Positions 9,157 to 16,569 of a DNA stretch of 57,625 nt are shown here, in pieces. Made by a program: the position numbers and the translations under genes. Each line of letters opens with the position of its first letter. The stretch's first letter is position 1. The notes under the pieces were generated by a model, which ran no database searches, had not been told where the DNA came from, and was given only the letters and a program-made list of their open reading frames with translations. This DNA is from Mesorhizobium waimense (lineage in GTDB: Bacteria > Pseudomonadota > Alphaproteobacteria > Rhizobiales > Rhizobiaceae): the NCBI RefSeq assembly GCF_003601975.1, contig NZ_QZWZ01000037.1:1-57625 (forward strand). Direction: 5' to 3'.

Positions 9157-9573
9157 TCACAAGAAGGTGGCCACGTTCGGCAAGCGCCGCTGCCGTTCCC
9201 ACTCGACGGGAAACCCGCGCACCAGCGGCTGCAATTGCATCGTCGCAGGCTGGCGCCCGTCGAGGATTGCTTCGACCAGATCTGGTGCCAGCAGCGTCAA
9301 CCGAAGCACGTGAGATATGAACGACCGGTCGAGTTTCTTGGCCTCGGCGAGTTCGGAGATTGTGACGAACTGGCCTGCTTCCAGTTGGTGCTTCCACGCA
9401 AAGGCCTGAACGACGGCGCGGAGCAGCGTGTTGTCGATGCGCGGACGTGTCGGTGCCCATCCCTCGGTCGTGTTCGGCGACACCACCAGTTTACGGACGC
9501 CACGCTTGCGGATCGCCATCGGGATGGAGACCGTTAGCAAACTGCCGTCGCGGCTGATCTCGCGGTTGCTCAT
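9157..9573 (-). CDS. Recombinase-associated hypothetical protein, C-terminus probably truncated
   Basis: The 138-residue product belongs to a small family that commonly follows large serine recombinases in rhizobial mobile regions: it has an RKRGVRKLVVSPN segment, a helix-turn-helix-like block ITISELAEAKKLDRSFISHV (first residues approximate), then LAPDLVEAILDGRQP and PVEWERQRR. Its ATG overlaps the TGA of the recombinase remnant (ATGA), so the two were once co-transcribed. After QRRL the frame runs only into sequence beside the dispersed repeat (PNVATFL), suggesting that its natural end was lost. Function is unknown; DNA binding is an inference. Confidence 0.6.
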   Translation of the reverse strand: MSNREISRDGSLLTVSIPMAIRKRGVRKLVVSPNTTEGWAPTRPRIDNTLLRAVVQAFAWKHQLEAGQFVTISELAEAKKLDRSFISHVLRLTLLAPDLVEAILDGRQPATMQLQPLVRGFPVEWERQRRLPNVATFL

Positions 9574-10075
9574 CAGGCGGCCCTATCCAGGTTTGGCCGT
9601 TGCCGAAGCTCGGCGATGACACTGGCTATGCCTTCGGTCCGAAGGCGGATGGAGATGCCGTTTACATCGACGTCGATGCGCTCGACCAATAGCTGGATAA
9701 TGCGCGCCTGCTCGGCGGGAAAGAGTTCTCCATCGAACTGAACCAGTGCGTCGCGCACCTCGGTCTCGCTGATCTCGTCGCCGTGCTCGCGCGCGACCGC
9801 CCAGGTCTTCACAATCATCTCTGGGAGCGCAGCAGGATGCGGACCTGATCGATGACTGCGGCCTCGATCTCGCCGGCAGGCAGGCGCCGTACCGAGCAGG
9901 TTTCCGGCCCGAGCTTCTGGACGCTGGTGGTGACGTAGTACCTGTACAGCCGCCACTTCTTGCGCGTGTGTGCCGGGGTCATGGCATAACCATTGGGTGC
10001 GTAGATCAGGCCTCTGAGCAATGCCGGCGTCTGCCTGCGGCAGTGCCCTGCCCGCTTGCTCGGGCTTTCCGCGAT
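9573..10075 (-). pseudogene. Serine recombinase C-terminal remnant, frameshifted
   Basis: The minus strand encodes the zinc-ribbon/C-terminal part of a large serine recombinase: IAESPSKRAGHCRRQTPALL, then GLIYAPNGYAMTPAHTRKK with RLYRYYVTTS, and after a shift EMIVKTWAVAREHGDEISE through LLVERIDVDVNGISIRLRTE. The two parts are in different frames; one missing C in the GGG run at 9823-9825 explains it. The N-terminal catalytic resolvase domain with the active serine is absent. It is therefore a dead remnant of an integrase-like recombinase. Confidence 0.75.
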
Positions 10076-10148
10076 GACCGTCTTCTGGTTGATCCCGTAG
10101 CGCTCGGCCAGTGTCCTCAGGCTCGCTTGACTATCCGTGTTGCTCGAC
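10076..10148 (-). pseudogene. IS481-like transposase N-terminal fragment joined to the recombinase remnant
   Basis: Upstream of the recombinase fragment, and in frame with it, the minus strand reads SQASLRTLAERYGINQKTV. This is the helix-turn-helix start typical of IS481-family transposases (a block normally followed by AKWKKR). Here it passes straight into recombinase sequence at about 10075, so the junction marks a deletion or insertion breakpoint. Confidence 0.5.
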
Positions 10149-10512
10149 GGTTGCCTCTGTCATCGTGGCGCTGCCGTGTGGGGCTGCTTTAGAGACCAGC
10201 TTCTTCCCACGTGGGAAAAGCGCGGCATCCGCCCCGTCAGGTTTCTGGACGACACGCGTTGGGGAATCCACCAACGAGCTAAAGTTACATCCTCTTGCGG
10301 GAGTCGCTGACAGATCGAGAGACGAGGTGGATGGCATTCCAGAATGACCTGCCTGGCACAAGCTACGCGACGACGCGCGAAGGCGCTCTTGACTCGTAGG
10401 CCACTGATGCCACCTTGGCTCCATCGCATCCACTTGGCGAGTCCGCTCCAGTGAATTAGGCGGTGCTGTCTCGTTCGGAATTCTTGAATCCAAGAGCCGC
10501 GGAGAGCCCCAA
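10149..10512. other. Intergenic region with a 14 bp perfect palindrome
   Basis: TTCCCACGTGGGAA at 10204-10217 is a perfect palindrome with a CACGTG centre. A long minus-strand open frame crosses this region but shows no family pattern. The rest holds the presumed promoter of the receiver gene at 10513. Confidence 0.35.
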
Positions 10513-10881
10513 ATGAAACGCCGCGGACTTTTGGGGCCGATCGTACTCGCAAACAGCAATGGGCACTCATTGATAGCGGACGCGGATTTGCTAACCGATG
10601 CCGGTTTCAACGTTCTTGAGGCCGTAAGTGTTGACGAGGTTCTCAGCCACCTCGAATGCTACAGTAATATTCGAGCCGTAGTCTCCGACTTAAACGTTTC
10701 AGGGTGGCTGGATCTGACGCGTTTTCTGGAGCAGCATTGGCCCGATATCGGCATTGTCCTCTTGGGGGTGCCGGAGAACCCCGTACTTGGAATCCCAAGA
10801 CTGGTCAGATTTCTCAAGAAGCCATACACATCCTCAGTTTTGATCCAACGGATCAAACTCGTCCTCTCTGACTCAACCTGA
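10513..10881 (+). CDS. Stand-alone degenerate response-regulator receiver protein
   Basis: The 122-residue product is a single receiver domain. The phospho-acceptor position is kept (D59 in AVVSDLNVSG) and so is the late lysine (FLKKPYT, K102/K103). The acidic pair that normally binds magnesium near the N-terminus is replaced by ANSNG after the first strand, and the conserved Ser/Thr after strand 4 is replaced by glycine in VLLGVPENP. It may therefore not be phosphorylated normally. No kinase is adjacent; it sits between mobile-element remnants. Confidence 0.7.
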   Translation: MKRRGLLGPIVLANSNGHSLIADADLLTDAGFNVLEAVSVDEVLSHLECYSNIRAVVSDLNVSGWLDLTRFLEQHWPDIGIVLLGVPENPVLGIPRLVRFLKKPYTSSVLIQRIKLVLSDST

Positions 10882-10905
10882 GTGGAGGCGATCGTTGTGT
10901 CGCTG

Positions 10906-11114
10906 GCGAAGGCTCCAACATGCCGACGAGTCCTGTTCGACAAAGCCGCCAACCTTATGCTGACGCGCTTACGAGGAGCGTTGAAGCTGAAGGACTGGGC
11001 ATTGGCCATCGCCAAGCGCTTCACGATGCGAAGGTACAGAGTCGCACTTGCCCGGCGGCTGGCCATCATCATGCATGCGATGCTGGGGCACAGCACAAGT
11101 TCAGACCGGCGTAG
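10906..11114 (+). pseudogene. IS110-family transposase C-terminal remnant, frameshifted
   Basis: The plus strand reads LMLTRLRGALKLKDWALAIA followed by KRFTMRRYRVALARRLAIIM, the C-terminal helical part of IS110/IS1111 transposases. After HAML the proper ending KFRPA and stop TAG (11112-11114) lies in another frame, so one base was lost at about 11098. The N-terminal DEDD nuclease part is missing. Confidence 0.65.
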
Positions 11115-11282
11115 CCGATCGGCACTGGATAGGGGACCGAAACGAGCTCCCGAGCGGGAGGGGCGCCCGAGGGAGGGAGCGGATGACGGCGCCGATTCTG
11201 TAGCATGCGGTCGATCCGTCGACCGATGCGATTTCAACCAAGCCGCTCCATACCCAGCTAACCCCATCAAGTGCCCTATGAG

Positions 11283-11441
11283 CACGAAGCGATGCCGCGG
11301 CACCCACCGCATCGCTGTCATCACCCGCTCATCGAGCGTCGCCTTGCCGAGTTCTTCGCTTGCAAGGTCGGCATGGATTGCAATCACCTCGACCATGTGC
11401 CTGCGTAGAACCGCGAGGTGCTCTTCTTTCATCGGCTTCAT
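11283..11441 (-). pseudogene. Protein-L-isoaspartate O-methyltransferase N-terminal remnant
   Basis: From an ATG at 11441 the minus strand reads MKPMKEEHLAVLRRHMVEVI and later LDERVMTAMRWVPRHRFV, matching the start of Pcm proteins (the LDERV..AM..VPRH.FV signature). Similarity ends at 11283. A short later segment, PYPVPIGYA at 11105-11150, resembles the next conserved Pcm block and abuts the IS110 remnant. The methyltransferase core is gone. Confidence 0.6.
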
Positions 11442-11592
11442 GACGGTGGGGCTTTCCTCAACCAGTCTGCTGCCAGATAGCTTTATGCCTTGTTCGTCTG
11501 TCACAGTAACGCCCGCCACCGTGGTTCGACCACTCACTCGATCCATCCGCCGTGTCAGATGCACGCGGACCTCCGGGGAGTAACATAGTAAC

Positions 11593-12249
11593 ATGCTGCT
11601 GAGGCTGCACCAGATCGACAAATTCTACTCCACTGGCGAGGGGCCGTTGCATGTTCTGCATGGGATCGATCTTTCGCTGGATGCGGGCAAGAGCCTTGCG
11701 CTGACCGGCGAGTCGGGCAGCGGCAAGAGCACGCTTTTGCACCTCGTTGCAGGGCTCGACAGCCCTGATGCGGGAGAAATCCACCTTGGCGGTACCAATA
11801 TCGTGGGGCTGGACGATACGGCCCTTGCCGCCCTGCGGCGGGGAACAGTCGGACTTGTGTTCCAGCAGTTCAACCTGATCCCTTCGCTTAATGTGGCAGC
11901 CAACCTTGCCTTTCAGGCTCGACTTGCCGGCCGTCCTGATCCGGCGTGGCTGAAGGTCCTTGCTGAACGGCTGGGCCTGGCCAAGGTCCTAACGCGCTAC
12001 CCTGAACAGCTGTCGAGTGGGCAACAACAGCGGGTGGCGATTGGGCGGACCCTAGCCGCTCGGCCCCGGCTGGTCTTGGCCGATGAGCCCACGGGCAATC
12101 TCGATGAAGCAACAGGGGATGCCGTCCTCGATCTGATACTATCGCTGGTGACCGAAACGGGTGCCGCGCTGTTGATGGTTACCCATTCCAACCGTCTGGC
12201 AACTCGACTGGACGCCTGCGTTCACCTGCACGCGGGACGGCTGGCTTGA
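11593..12249 (+). CDS. ABC transporter ATP-binding protein (LolD/MacB type, AttE-like)
   Basis: The 218-residue ATPase has Walker A GESGSGKST (K45), a Q-loop VFQQFNLIPS, a signature LSSGQQQR (variant of LSGGQ), Walker B LVLADEP, and the H-loop MVTHS. It belongs to the group that powers FtsX-type permeases, which move lipids, lipoproteins or peptides out of the inner membrane. Its TGA overlaps the ATG of the permease by one base, and an AttH-like protein follows, so this is an AttEFGH-type operon. Confidence 0.9.
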   Translation: MLLRLHQIDKFYSTGEGPLHVLHGIDLSLDAGKSLALTGESGSGKSTLLHLVAGLDSPDAGEIHLGGTNIVGLDDTALAALRRGTVGLVFQQFNLIPSLNVAANLAFQARLAGRPDPAWLKVLAERLGLAKVLTRYPEQLSSGQQQRVAIGRTLAARPRLVLADEPTGNLDEATGDAVLDLILSLVTETGAALLMVTHSNRLATRLDACVHLHAGRLA

Positions 12250-14657
12250 TGGTGTGGACCGGGTTGTCAGCGCTCTTGTCGCATTGGCGCAGGCGGCCTG
12301 TCCAACTGGCGATGCTGCTTTTGGGGCTATCGCTGGCAACGGCGCTGTGGTCAGCGGTTCAGGCGATCAACGGTGAGGCGCGGGCGAGCTATGACCGTGC
12401 AGCGGCGATCCTAGGGCAGGACCGGCTCGCGCAACTGGTGCGTGAGGACGGGGCCCGGATGGATCAACAGGTGTTTGTGAGACTGCGGCGAGCAGGCTGG
12501 CTGGTTTCGCCGGTGATTGAAGGTGAAATGCGGTTTGGGGATGTGCGGTTGCGCGTCCTTGGCATTGACCCACTGACTTTGCCGCCGCAGGCGCAGCAGG
12601 TGGATGTTGCGGTGGGTGATGAGCTATTGCCGTTCATCACGGCGCCCGGTGTGCTCTATGCAGCTCCGGAAACCGCGGCACGACTAACCGAGCAAGCAAC
12701 ACCTCCCGTGCGCGTGGCCGAGGGTTTGCCGCCTGGCACAGTCCTCACCGACATCGGGCAGGCGCAGGTCCTGCTTGGGGCAAAGGACAAGATCTCTCGT
12801 CTTTTGCTCTGGCCGGACCAACCGATTGGCCGTGCCCCTCTAAAGGTGACAGTTCCCGGCCTGACCCTGCGCGAGCCGAGCGAAACGGGGGATCTCGCCA
12901 GGCTGACCGACAGTTTTCACCTGAACCTGACGGCTTTCGGTTTTCTTGCCTTTGCAGTAGGGCTCTTCATCGAGCATTCCGCCATCGGTCTGGCATTTGA
13001 ACAGCGCCGCCCGGTATTTCGTACGCTGCGCGCACTGGGCTTGCCGGCCCGCGTGCTGGTCCTTTTGCTGATCGCCGAGCTGCTGTTCTTCGCCCTCCTC
13101 GCGGGGCTGGTGGGCGTGGCACTTGGCTATGTAGTCGCCTCGGCCCTTTTGCCCGACGTCGCCGCCACCCTGCGCGGGCTCTACGGAGCCGATGTGCCGG
13201 GAACGCTGTCGATCCGCCCCGCAGTGTGGGCAGCGGGGCTGGCCATCGCGGTAATCGGCACGCTGGTAGCGGCCGCGCAGAGCCTCAGGCGCTTATGGCA
13301 CCTGCCACTGCTTGCACCGGCCCAGCCTCGGGCCTGGGCGCGGGCTTCGGAACGGGCACTGCGCGCGCAAGGCGTGGCTGCGATGGTGCTCCTGTTGACG
13401 GCGGCGGGAATTGCACAGTTCGGATCCGGCCTCGAGGCGGGCTTTGCGCTTCTGGCGGCACTGCTGTTGGGGGCGGCACTGATGCTGCCGCTCGTGCTGA
13501 CGGGGATATTGCACCTTGGCAGCCGCATGGCACGTGGTCCACTGGCCGAATGGTTTTGGGCCGATACGCGTCAACAGCTTCCCGGCCTGTCATTGGCGCT
13601 AATGGCACTGCTGCTTGCGCTGGCCGCCAATGTGGGCGTCAGCACGATGGTGGGGAGCTTTCGGTTGACCTTCATCGGCTGGCTCGATCAGCGTCTCGCC
13701 TCCGAGCTTTACGTGACCGCGCGCACTGAAACAGAGGCCACGCTGATACACGACTGGCTGGCCCAGCGCAGCGACGCGGTCCTGCCGATTTGGAGCATTG
13801 AGGGCCGGGTCGCAGGCCAGCCCGCAGCAATATACGGCGTGGCCGATCATGCCACCTATCGCGACAACTGGCCGATCCTAACTGCAGTCCCGGATGTGTG
13901 GGACCGAATCGCCACAGGCGACGGCGCCCTGATCAACGAACAACTGGCGCGGCGCCGAGGGTTGGGCCTGGGAGACCAGATCACGCTGCCCGGTGGCTGG
14001 CGGGCCAGCATCGCCGGCGTCTATGCCGACTATGGCAACCCGATTGGCCAGATAATCATCGGGATCGACACACTGGTCCAGCACTACCCTGACGTCCCCC
14101 GCCTGCGCTATGCCATTCGAATTGCCCCCGGCAAGGCCGAAGCACTGGGAAGGGATTTGCGGGCGGAATTCAGGCTGCCAGCGCAGAACGTGATTGACCA
14201 GGCCGGGATCAAGGCCTTTTCGCTCAAAGTGTTTGAGCGCACATTCAGAGTGACAGCCGCGCTGAATTTTCTGACGCTGGGAGTCGCGGGGCTGGCGATG
14301 TTTGCGAGCCTCATAACCCTGTCGGGGATGCGCCTGCCCCAACTGGCGCCGGTCTGGGCAATGGGTCTGACCCGCCGCCACCTCGCATGGTTGGAGCTTT
14401 CGCGCGGCTTGCTGTTGGCAGCCTTGACAATGCTGGCCGCCGTGCCTGTGGGTATTGCGCTCGCCTTTGTTCTACTGGCGGTGGTGAATGTCGAGGCTTT
14501 TGGCTGGCGCCTGCCGATGCATCTTTTTCCTGGTGACTGGGCGCGGCTGGCGGCGCTCGCGTTGCTGGCGGCCGGACTTGCAGCCGCCGTGCCTGCCTGG
14601 CGGCTGGCGCGTCTTTCGCCATCGGATTTGCTGAAGGTATTTGCACATGAGCGTTAG
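12249..14657 (+). CDS. FtsX/MacB-type ABC permease (AttF/AttG-like)
   Basis: The 802-residue membrane protein has the architecture of a long FtsX permease: one N-terminal membrane segment (about 18-37), a periplasmic domain to about 225, a first block of three helices (about 226-360), further helices around 380-470, a second periplasmic domain (about 470-670) and three C-terminal helices (about 675-795). The ATG at 12249 is preferred over an in-frame TTG one codon earlier because it gives the usual TGATG coupling with the ATPase gene. In Agrobacterium the corresponding locus has two permease genes (attF, attG); here a single large permease carries both FtsX blocks. Confidence 0.88.
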   Translation: MVWTGLSALLSHWRRRPVQLAMLLLGLSLATALWSAVQAINGEARASYDRAAAILGQDRLAQLVREDGARMDQQVFVRLRRAGWLVSPVIEGEMRFGDVRLRVLGIDPLTLPPQAQQVDVAVGDELLPFITAPGVLYAAPETAARLTEQATPPVRVAEGLPPGTVLTDIGQAQVLLGAKDKISRLLLWPDQPIGRAPLKVTVPGLTLREPSETGDLARLTDSFHLNLTAFGFLAFAVGLFIEHSAIGLAFEQRRPVFRTLRALGLPARVLVLLLIAELLFFALLAGLVGVALGYVVASALLPDVAATLRGLYGADVPGTLSIRPAVWAAGLAIAVIGTLVAAAQSLRRLWHLPLLAPAQPRAWARASERALRAQGVAAMVLLLTAAGIAQFGSGLEAGFALLAALLLGAALMLPLVLTGILHLGSRMARGPLAEWFWADTRQQLPGLSLALMALLLALAANVGVSTMVGSFRLTFIGWLDQRLASELYVTARTETEATLIHDWLAQRSDAVLPIWSIEGRVAGQPAAIYGVADHATYRDNWPILTAVPDVWDRIATGDGALINEQLARRRGLGLGDQITLPGGWRASIAGVYADYGNPIGQIIIGIDTLVQHYPDVPRLRYAIRIAPGKAEALGRDLRAEFRLPAQNVIDQAGIKAFSLKVFERTFRVTAALNFLTLGVAGLAMFASLITLSGMRLPQLAPVWAMGLTRRHLAWLELSRGLLLAALTMLAAVPVGIALAFVLLAVVNVEAFGWRLPMHLFPGDWARLAALALLAAGLAAAVPAWRLARLSPSDLLKVFAHER

Positions 14658-15702
14658 AGCATTGCTGATCTACATGTGCTTGGCCGCACCTGCCTTTGGC
14701 CAGGGTTTTGCTGGGCTTGGCACTGAGGCTGACGGGTTTTCAGTGCCGCAGCCGGGGACTGTATTCAACTTTCCGGCAGACCACGGTCCGCACCCCGGTT
14801 ACCGGATCGAATGGTGGTATTTGACCGCCAACCTGCAAGCTGCGGATGGAGCGGACTATGGCGTGCAATGGACTCTTTTCCGATCCGCCCTTGCCCCGGT
14901 GGAGCGGTCCGGCTGGTCCAGTCCGCAGCTTTGGATGGGCCATGCGGGGCTGACGACGCAAACGCACCAATTCGTGGCCGAACGGATGGCACGGGGCGGC
15001 ATCGGCCAGGCGGGGGTTACGGCTGCGCCCTTTGCGGCCTGGATTGACAACTGGCAGATGGCAGGCCGGGCCCTGCCAGAGGCGGATGCGCTGTCGGCGC
15101 TCGATCTGCGTGCGGCGGGGCAGGCGTTTTCCTACGAACTGGCGCTGGACGCCAAAGGCCCTCTGGTGCCGCAGGGAGTGCAAGGCTATTCGGTGAAATC
15201 CGAGAAGGAGCAGGCGAGCTATTATTACTCGCAACCATTCTACCACGTGACCGGCACGCTGACCCTTTCGGCAGGCGCGATTGCGGTGACCGGTCAGGCG
15301 TGGTTGGACCACGAATGGTCCTCGCAGCCGCTGGCTGAGGATCAAACCGGGTGGGACTGGTTCTCGCTGCATTTCGACAGCGGCGAAAAGATGATGGGCT
15401 TTCGCCTGCGCGACGGAGGCGCGGGCTTCACATCGGCCACATGGATCAAGGCCGACGGCAGGCCGCAGCCGCAGGGCCCCGGCGCGCTAAGGGTGACGCC
15501 GCTCGAAACGGCGGCAGTCGCGGGACGTAGCGTGCCGATCCGTTGGCGGGTGCAATTGCCGGAAAAAGGGGTGGATGTGACCACGCGGGCGCTGAACCCG
15601 CAAGCCTGGATGGACACACGCTTTCCCTATTGGGAAGGCCCGATCCGATTTGAGGGCACCCATGCCGGGCGCGGCTATCTCGAGATGACAGGCTATGAGT
15701 GA
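14647..15702 (+). CDS. AttH-like secreted lipocalin/hydratase-fold protein
   Basis: The 351-residue product starts with a signal peptide (ALLIYMCLAAPAFGQG). The body carries the AttH/CrtC family signatures: FPADHGPHPGYRIEWWYLTA near the start, MGHAGLTTQTHQFVAERMAR, the YYYSQPFYHVTG block and WLDHEWSSQPL with WDWFSLHFDSG. The family includes carotenoid 1,2-hydratases but AttH itself is thought to be a periplasmic partner of the AttEFG transporter; its substrate is unknown. The ATG at 14647 lies inside the permease gene (11 bp overlap); another in-frame ATG is at 14641. It ends the three-gene operon. Confidence 0.88.
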   Translation: MSVRALLIYMCLAAPAFGQGFAGLGTEADGFSVPQPGTVFNFPADHGPHPGYRIEWWYLTANLQAADGADYGVQWTLFRSALAPVERSGWSSPQLWMGHAGLTTQTHQFVAERMARGGIGQAGVTAAPFAAWIDNWQMAGRALPEADALSALDLRAAGQAFSYELALDAKGPLVPQGVQGYSVKSEKEQASYYYSQPFYHVTGTLTLSAGAIAVTGQAWLDHEWSSQPLAEDQTGWDWFSLHFDSGEKMMGFRLRDGGAGFTSATWIKADGRPQPQGPGALRVTPLETAAVAGRSVPIRWRVQLPEKGVDVTTRALNPQAWMDTRFPYWEGPIRFEGTHAGRGYLEMTGYE

Positions 15703-16275
15703 CTGGAGGACGCTGCTCGATCGCGAGATCGCGACGGTTGGCGAATTGCCGAAAATGGAGAAGGTTAGTTTCCAGCGCCCTTCCCTCTACCACCTTCAAA
15801 GTCCAAACAATTCTCCGGTCCCCTCATGGCTTCCTGAAAGCCCAGCGTTTGCGGGATGTGCGGTCGAAAGCTGGGGAGCGCGGAAACACCGTTCTTGCCC
15901 GAACTGCTCTCCGAATGTCCATCATTCTCCGAAGCTGGGGAGTAGCTCCAAAAATCCTCAGGTTTTGACAACAGCAATATCAATGCCTTAGCGCCGGCCT
16001 TGCTGCGGGCAGTTTTGCGGTTCGCTCGCCTGTCAAGAAAGACCACAACTAAGTCGTCGCTCGCTACGCCCGGCTTGCGCCACTACGGACATCGCCAAGC
16101 CACTACTCGGACGTCGCGTTTGGGCCGGAAGCTGACCAGGCAGTTTTGAACTGTGGATCTTCAAGAGCCGACATTCAGGCCGGCTGGGGCATCGTCGTGA
16201 CCTGACCGCTAATGGTCATTCCGGAGGCGAGATTGCAGGTCCGAATCAGATTGAGAAAACGGACGTTCGGCCATG
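15703..16275. other. Intergenic stretch after the ABC operon
   Basis: A plus-strand open frame begins at 15695, overlapping the end of the AttH-like gene, and reads MSDWRTLLDREIATVGELPK, which could be the start of a lost fourth gene. After about 25 codons it has no protein-like character. Nothing else was recognised. Confidence 0.35.
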
Positions 16276-16353
16276 CTATCTGCGCCGACCGTCGCGCCAC
16301 CCCATTGGCGAGACGCCCGTGAGCCTCTTGAAACCCCGACTGTAGGCCGCCTC
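16276..16353 (-). pseudogene. AraC-family regulator C-terminal remnant
   Basis: The minus strand reads EAAYSRGFKRLTGVSPMGWR then DGRRR and a TAG at 16276-16278. This is the last helix of an AraC-type DNA-binding domain (the A.YSR.FKR.TG.SP..WR pattern). Upstream sequence is unrelated; its edge lies inside the inverted repeat ACTGTAGGCC/GGCCTACAGT at 16339-16367. Confidence 0.55.
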
Positions 16354-16569
16354 CGCCGGCCTACAGTGGAATATCGAATTAAACAAGTTGACAAACGTAA
16401 GCCTACGGTGAAGGTCGCCTTAGGACGAACATTGCAAGTCCGGGGAATAATCCTGGGAGGAGTCCTATGACGTACTGGCCCCATTTGCGGCGGAATGGGT
16501 GTCCACTACACGATTAAGCCTTGGTGGGGGGTCAACCGCGAAAATGTTGCGAGAACGAGGACCCCATCA

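Noticed and set aside
10131..10610. 159-codon minus-strand frame upstream of the receiver gene
   Set aside because: No recognisable motif, no ribosome site, and it overlaps the real receiver gene start.
10659..11621. 320-codon minus-strand frame over the receiver and IS110 regions
   Set aside because: Only the part matching Pcm is meaningful; the rest is antisense to the receiver gene and to the IS110 remnant.
15695..15991. 98-codon frame overlapping the AttH-like gene end
   Set aside because: Only the first ~25 codons look protein-like and no family is recognised; kept as a note in the intergenic entry, not as a gene.
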